From positions 98,083-123,932 of the forward strand of contig BQKZ01000768.1 of assembly GCA_036244855.1 (NCBI GenBank): DNA of 25,850 nucleotides. Direction: 5' to 3'. Under the pieces are notes generated by a model. The model saw only the letters and a program-made list of their open reading frames with translations. It did no database searches and was not told the origin of the DNA. This DNA comes from Temnopleurus reevesii. Lineage: Eukaryota > Echinodermata > Echinoidea > Temnopleuroida > Temnopleuridae. Positions 20,524 to 25,850 of the stretch are shown in pieces. How positions within the stretch are numbered: position 1 is the first letter of the stretch; every line of letters starts with the position of its first letter. Both the position numbers and the translations under genes were made by a program.

Positions 20524-21299
20524 AAAAAAGCCAAAGTCACACTGATTACTGAAATGTCAAACTTCTATGTTTATTTGATAAGAATTAGTCTCATTCCATG
20601 TAATCATACAGCATCTCATTAACCTATAAAAATATATCCTGCCTCTGGTCTGACACAATTCAGTGTGCATGTGGGTACAGAATTAACCGGCTTCTTTTCA
20701 TTACACATTCTAATGGTGTCCTAGTTTTTCATGAGTGATGCCCTATTAAGACGTTTTCTTTAATTCTTATCGGATTGGGAAAAAAAAATCAGTATTACAG
20801 CAACTGCTCTCATTTCTGTCATCCTTTGGGTAAAAAAAATGACCCCTCAAAGAAAAATATCGGCAGGTTTACTAATAGATGCAAATTTTATGCATTCTAG
20901 GTACACAAAGGTTGTTCTTGACAACCCAAAGCTTGCCTGAGGCTTACCTGATTTAGCGACAAGTAATGTATGCAAAATGGATTTCAAGTATTGTAGCTCA
21001 ATTGTTACTAACCAGTTTATGGAATACAATGTAACTATGTTTGGGGGCAAGAAATTCATCTTTTAGTAAAAGATCGGTCTATCAACCAATTTTTCAAATT
21101 TTTGTTATAAATAGTTACATTCATAAGAATGATATTTGGTTAAACAACTTACAGTGCATGTCACAATTCTTTGTTACCTGTTATCACCATAAAGCAAAGA
21201 ACAATTAGTGGGATCATTGGGTCGTATCCATTGTTCTGAGCCATGGAACTGAATATTCCAATTTTTTTTTGTCAAGTTGACTAAGGAGTCTCTTTCATT
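20524..21299 (+). repeat. Exact 777-bp duplicate, second copy
   Basis: Second copy of 19746-20522. It continues into unique sequence after 21300, so it looks like the start of the next contig. Confidence 0.9.
20866..21071 (-). mobile_element. Short inverted-repeat transposon, copy carried by the 777-bp duplicate
   Basis: Identical to 20089-20294. It should not be counted as an independent insertion. Confidence 0.75.
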
Positions 21300-21639
21300 T
21301 CCTTCCTACAAATGATCAACATTTAAGGGTTTCTGTTATGAAAGGTGATATTGTTAAAATGCAGAGATTATAAAAGAGCTCGTACAGAGTTTATTCTATG
21401 ATATGTAATAATTTACTTTGAAAAAAAATCATTTGCATATGTTTGAATCTCCTTGCATTTCGCAAGCTATGCAAAACAAATTATACACAAAGATTTGTTT
21501 CATACCTGTGCTTTAATGAAAGAATATCAGATATATGGCCACTTGACACAATTAGGGTAGTCTGTTTTCTCTTCATCCGTCTTCCTCGCATACTAAAAAT
21601 GTAGCAAGTGGAGAAGCAAATGAGACTAATTGACTGGCA
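21300..21639. other. No feature recognised
   Basis: AT-rich spacer before the tandem array. Confidence 0.4.
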
Positions 21640-22560
21640 ACTATTCAATCTTTTTTGATGCTACAGTATTTATTTGACTTACAAATGGTGCGCTCTTTTT
21701 CTGATGCCCCTGGCAGAGAAGATAGCATATAGAAAGCATGGCAGTGAATGAAATGGGTTAACTGCCCTATTCAGACTGATAGAATATTAAGCAGGACACG
21801 GGATGGATTAATTTGATAATTTGTTTTTATGTTGCAAACCATATTTTGCGCTTGACCGAAATGGGTAATTAGTTTTAATTTGACATACAAAGGATTCAAT
21901 CTTTATATGATGCCAGTGGCAGAGAAAATAAAACCTTGAAAGCATGGTAAATGACAGTGAAATAAATGGGTTATCTGTCCTATTTAGAACAATAGATTTT
22001 TATACATGACACACAAGGGATCGATTTACATTGTTTATATCTCAAACCATATTTTGAACTTGACTGAATTTAGTAAAATGTAGGTTAATTTTTATTTGAC
22101 CAACAAACAATGTGATCTTTTTGTGATGCCTATAGCAGCGAAGATTGCATCTCATAAGCATGAAAAATGAAATAGGTTATCAACCCTATTCAGACCAGTA
22201 GACTTTTACACAGGACATATCAAGGATCAATTTGCAAAGTAAAATTGTTTATTTAGCAAACCATATTTCATACTTGACTAAATTGAGTATAGATTAGTGT
22301 TTATTTGACTGACAAATTTTGCAATCTTTTTGTGGTGCTCGCAGCTAAGATGGCATCTGAAAGCATGCATGGCAGTGAAGGATGAGGATTTTCTAAGCCC
22401 ATTCAGACCAATATATTTTTACACAGGACGCACAATGGATCTATTTACCACATACAATCTAAAACCATATTTTGTACTTGATTAAATTGAGGCAGATTAG
22501 TGTTTATTTGACTTACAAATTATGCAATCTTTTGTGACAGTGTATGAAGAGGATATTCTA
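21640..22560 (+). repeat. Diverged tandem repeat, period about 202-215 bp
   Basis: TATTTGACTTACAAAT-like blocks recur at about 21671, 21878, 22093, 22302 and 22504. Each is followed in the same order by AATCTTTTTGTGATGC, GCAGAGAAGAT, GAAAGCATGG, CCTATTCAGAC, ACAGGAC and AACCATATTTTG blocks. Four nearly full units and the start of a fifth are visible, each strongly diverged from its neighbours. Confidence 0.85.
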
Positions 22561-23606
22561 AGCCCAAATATACAGATAGACATTTATACCAGGTACACAA
22601 GATGAATTTATGTAGAAATGATTGATTGGGTAATAACAATTCAGGGAATTATCCTTTGTGATTGTGAAAAAACCTCTTATATAGGGAGTTGCACCAAAAT
22701 AAGGAAGAATTATCTGTACATTCAAACTTGCAAAGATTAATAGAAAAGGATGTATAATTGTAGCATAAATACAGTGTACATCTACTTTTATGATGATATA
22801 ATAAAATGAAGACATTGGAAATCAATTTATGCATGCAGCATATGTCTACAATTACATTTCAAATAAGTTTATTAGTTTCTATACCTGACAGCTTGATAAA
22901 TACTAAACTATTGTTGGAAATGTCGTGAACTTTCTCAAATCACAATTATACAGCATTTCTGTAGCAAGCATTTACCATTATACATCTTTTATTTTGCCGT
23001 GTGAATGCGGAGCTCGCGAGTCGATAAGATAGAGAGCGAGACGATGGAGTAGGAGGATGAGAAGGAGAGATGAAGCAAATCGATGTATGTGGAGCAAGCG
23101 ATTGCGCATCCGCAAGGCAGGAATATCTCGATTGTTAGTAGGTCAACAATATTGTTTTGAATTAGGTCATAATTCGTGATGTTTCTTCTCTAGCCTCGAG
23201 GCTGCAGGAATGATGTCAAATCCTTTTAAAGGATGTATATTTAGAACAAATTTCAGTTTCGGTTTCGTATCTTACTCTACTTTGGGATTGGCACAGAAAC
23301 CGTAATTAATCTGTTGATTTTATCAGCAGATTGGAATCGAGCTTCTAGACGCAACTTTATCTGTAGGTCTGCTTTGGATACTAAAACATACATACCTTCC
23401 CTACCGAAAAACGGAATCCTTAATTTTCATTCCTTTTGCGTTTGATATGGGATGCCAAAATAAAACGATTTCAGTGGATGATAGCGAGCATAACCATAGC
23501 GTAAGGGATGGCACCTGTTTGGATGGTATTGTGGCTGTTATAAAAAGTGTTCTGATTATTTTACTGTGATGCACAATGGTATTCTAGTCAAGCTGTAGTG
23601 ATAGGC
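22561..23606. other. No gene recognised; GC-richer island at 22998-23110
   Basis: Mostly AT-rich unique sequence. The 22998-23110 stretch has several CpGs (GCGGAGCTCGCGAGTCGA) and a GA-rich run. It could be regulatory or exonic, but has no usable open frame or convincing splice pair. Confidence 0.35.
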
Positions 23607-23833
23607 CAGTTTATTAATAGATTCCTATTTATGCACATTTCTTGACAACCAACGTAGTTACGTGGTATTTATTAAAGCAGTTTGTTACAATTGGACCACA
23701 ATACCTGGAATCCATTTTGTATACATTACTTGTTGCTATGACGGGCAAGCCTCGATCAGGCAAGATCTGGGATTCTCAAGATCAACCTTTGTGTATAAAG
23801 AACACATAGAATTTGCATCATTTAGTAAACCTG
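23607..23833 (+). mobile_element. Short inverted-repeat transposon, TTTACTAAT family (long copy)
   Basis: The left end CAGTTTATTAATAGATTCC and the right end GATG/CATCATTTAGTAAACCTG form an imperfect inverted repeat. The interior aligns forward with 1867-2026 and inverted with 20089-20294. The 62-codon plus frame covering it follows from shared DNA. Confidence 0.75.
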
Positions 23834-23943
23834 TTTATTCTATCAATTGAATGATTTTTGTGTTTATTCTAGTGTTTTTTATGTCTATGTAGATGCTTTC
23901 CAATAATCCATGGAGGTAGGCAGATGTAATGCATAATGGCATT

Positions 23944-23944
23944 N
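23944..23944. other. Single-N scaffold join
   Basis: One unknown base immediately before the first unit of the roughly 160-bp tandem repeat. The array may be collapsed or incomplete here. Confidence 0.7.
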
Positions 23945-24640
23945 GACCTTGTTACCGCGATAAGTTCAGAACTGCTGGACGGATTTTGACCAAACTTGGC
24001 TCAAGTATGTATAACCATGTAAGGATGAACTGATTAGATTTTGGGGTCAGTGGGTCAAAGTTCAAAGGTCACAGGGCCAAAAAACTTGTAAAAAATCACC
24101 CAAAATAGCTTGTTACCGCAATAAGTTCAGAACTTCTGTACTGAGATTTTGACGAAACTTGGCTAAAGTATGTATTAGCATAGGAGGATGAATTGATCAG
24201 ATTTTGGGTTCAGTGGGTCAAAGGTCAAACGTCACAGGGCCAAAAAACTTGTAAAAAATCACCAAAAATAGATTGTTACCGCAATAAGTTCAGACCCAAG
24301 TATGTATAAACATAGGAGGATGAACTGATTAGATTTTGGGTTCAGTGGGTCAAAGGTCAAAGGTCACAGGGTCAAAAAACTTTTTAAAAAATCACCCAAA
24401 ATAGCTTGTTACCACAATAAGTTCAGAACTTGTGTACAGATTTTGACCAAACTTGGCTCAAGTATGTATAAGCATGTGAGGAAGAACTGATGAGATTTTG
24501 GGTTCATGAGGTCAAAGGTGGCAGTACCCAAAATTTGTAAAATGTATTTGATTTCTGATGGCATGGAACAAGCCGTACATATCTTTCTGATTGCGTGATG
24601 GCGGAGGCATAAATTTTGACCGTGGGCGGTCGAGGATTCA
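23945..24640 (+). repeat. Tandem repeat, about 160-bp units containing AGGTCA clusters
   Basis: Units start with TTGTTACCGCAATAAGTTCA at about 23949, 24110, 24273 and 24406. The third has an internal deletion of about 28 bp. Each unit continues with GATTTTGACCAAACTTGGCT, a GTATGTATAA block, GATTTTGGGTTCAGTGGGTC, the AGGTCA cluster and ACTTGTAAAAAATCACC. The last unit grades into a tail with TGGCGGAGGC (about 24599-24608) and GGCGGTCGAGGATTCATCTA, likely the end of the parent repeat family. Confidence 0.9.
24347..24366 (+). promoter_or_regulatory. Triple AGGTCA-type half-site array (DR1 spacing)
   Basis: GGGTCA, AGGTCA and AGGTCA are separated by single A bases, giving two overlapping DR1 elements. 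This is the arrangement bound by RXR heterodimers and HNF4-type nuclear receptors. Unit 1 has GGGTCA-A-AGTTCA-A-AGGTCA at 24052-24071. Unit 2 has GGGTCA-A-AGGTCA with a mutated third site at 24215-24234. Binding is inferred from sequence only. Confidence 0.4.
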
Positions 24641-24760
24641 TCTAGTTATTCTAGCAAGAACTTTTCCTTTCACTTGCCCTATATAAGTTGATTTGGCATA
24701 TATGCAGAAACATTTTATAAACAAATACACATGGCTTATTCATTGAGACTTGTCATGTGG

Positions 24761-25047
24761 AACTGTCGTGGTGTAGTGGTTCTGACTCTCGCCTTTCAAG
24801 CAGAAGTCTGCGGTTCGAGTCCTTCCCATGGCGTTAATTTCCTTCATCCACACTGTGCTGCACTCAACCCAGGTGAAAAATGGGTACCTGGCAGGAATAT
24901 ATTCCTTGGAATGCTTGAGTGCCTAACTGGCTTGCTCGGCAGTTATAGCCAGGGTAATAATATGGTACCTACAGGTAGTATCGAGCACAGTAGAGTATAT
25001 GCATATAGTGATTGCGCCATATAAATGGACCTATTATTATTATTATA
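24761..25047 (+). mobile_element. tRNA-derived SINE (copy 2)
   Basis: A box TGGTGTAGTGG (24769-24779) and B box GGTTCGAGTCC (24812-24822) both fit the polymerase III consensus. An anticodon-like loop CTTTCAA lies between them. The body shares GGCGTTAATTTCCTTCA and TGTGCTGCACTCAACCCAGG with copy 1 at 17471, and the tail is (TAT)n at 25032-25047. The 97-codon frame over it is not a gene. Confidence 0.85.
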
Positions 25048-25259
25048 GATAGATGATCTACAGAGTGACGCTTATTACATAACAGCAGTGTGGACGTGTG
25101 GAAATATCGTGTCTGATATGCATGCAACATGTACAGTTTTCTGAGAATATAAAATATCAATTTACACTTGGGATAAGTACTGTCTGGAGCAAAGTCCACA
25201 GAGCATCTCCCAAAACAGGCGTGGCAATGAATGGTTGTTTCAAGTCTGAAGTTGTCTCT

Positions 25260-25850
25260 GACACTGTTTACACTGCCGACCCAAATTTAGGGCCGGCCCA
25301 ATTGCGGTACCGGTTCCCACTCGTTATCTGTTTACACCAAAACTTTTAGGCCCGCCTAGCTTGTTCAGTATTTGGACGGTAGCGGCACTCTGCATGTAAA
25401 CTTTAATTCAGACGATGCGAGGGGACTCCAAAATACGCATGCAAAACTTTCAAAACAATGAGATATGACGTCACAATCCTGAACGAGTACCACAATTGGG
25501 CCAGTGAGCGTTTATATCAAAACTAGGCCAGCCTGAGACAACCTCCAGAGGAGGTCCAAAAGTAGGCCGGCTTTTGGTACCGCAATTGGGCCAGTGAGCG
25601 TTTACACCAAAAACTAGGACCCATTTTACACTATCCCCAAACTCGCGGCCAGGCCGCGAGTTTCGATAGTGTAAAAGCAAAAGAGGCCAGGCCGCGGCCC
25701 GTTTTCGGACCACCTCAAGAGGTAGTCTGAGCCCGGGCTCAGCCCGGGCTGAGCCACGGCCCGAGGCAGTGTAAAAGCAACTGGGGCCAGGCCGCGGCCT
25801 GTTATGCTAATGAAGTGCGTGAAACGTCACGTTTTTAGCCGATGACATCA
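25260..25850. mobile_element. GC-rich palindrome-dense repeat element, incomplete at window edge
   Basis: Repeated blocks include CCAGTGAGCGTTTACACCAA (two forms, 25500 and 25582 regions), TTTACACCAAAA and GGCCAGGCCGCGGCC (25685 and 25787 regions). A near-perfect hairpin lies at 25624-25676 and a perfect 16-bp palindrome, CTGAGCCCGGGCTCAG, at 25727-25742. The CpG and GC content contrast sharply with the rest of the window. This looks like a nested or composite inverted-repeat transposon. The 80-codon minus frame (25471-25713) reads through the repeats. Confidence 0.6.
25466..25473. promoter_or_regulatory. Perfect CRE palindrome TGACGTCA
   Basis: An exact cAMP-response-element palindrome inside the GC-rich repeat. 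No adjacent promoter is visible, so function is speculative. Confidence 0.25.

Noticed and set aside
20070..21059. Two identical 70-residue minus-strand proteins as a duplicated gene
   Set aside because: They are the same transposon sequence copied by the 777-bp assembly overlap.
24766..24830. Functional tRNA gene
   Set aside because: A and B boxes are present but the acceptor stem does not pair and the sequence continues into a SINE body and tail.
24731..25024. 97-codon plus frame
   Set aside because: It lies over the tRNA-derived SINE, so the frame is incidental.
25471..25713. 80-codon minus frame with repeated NAHWPNCGT
   Set aside because: The internal repetition comes from duplicated DNA blocks in the GC-rich transposon, with no start or splice context.
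1..25850. CRISPR array or bacterial operon
   Set aside because: The tandem repeats have no regular unique spacers, and SINEs, a LINE relic and intron-like sequence show a eukaryotic genome.

Overview
The window looks like non-coding DNA from a marine invertebrate genome, most probably an echinoderm and best guess a sea urchin. That attribution is inference. It rests on AT-rich intron-like sequence, many short inverted-repeat transposons, tRNA-derived SINEs ending in a TAT-repeat tail, strongly differing duplicated haplotypes and single-N scaffold joins. I found no complete protein-coding gene, rRNA gene, functional tRNA gene or CRISPR array. Nothing resembles a prokaryotic operon or defence system.

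Layout. 1-2030 holds a 16-bp minisatellite, a very large diverged inverted repeat (287-1671) and a small inverted-repeat transposon. 2565-3160 is the decayed 3' end of a LINE on the minus strand. 3532-4161 is a 200-bp MITE plus unique-looking sequence that recurs at 12450-13079 and stops at a single N. 4542-5062 is a TG-rich microsatellite. 6232-6383 is a palindromic MITE. 7264-7606 is a GC-rich, promoter-like stretch, followed by a polypurine tract. 10513-13079 is a locus represented twice around an N at 11591, apparently two haplotypes of one region, with transposons present in one and absent in the other.

The only reasonable host-gene signal is a set of plus-strand candidate exons. These are a CCAAT/TATA promoter near 7.3 kb with a possible noncoding first exon ending at a GTGAGT donor (7606), a good coding exon at 14451-14653, and a phase-compatible candidate exon starting at 18675. 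I do not recognise the protein. If real, its introns carry most of the repeats between 7.6 and 18.7 kb.

14668-15500, 16009-16945, 21640-22560 and 23945-24640 are tandem repeats of about 155, 465, 208 and 160 bp. 17471-17768 and 24761-25047 are two copies of one tRNA-derived SINE. 19746-21299 is an exact 777-bp tandem repeat split by an N, almost certainly an unmerged assembly overlap. The right end (25260-25850) is a GC-rich element packed with perfect hairpins.
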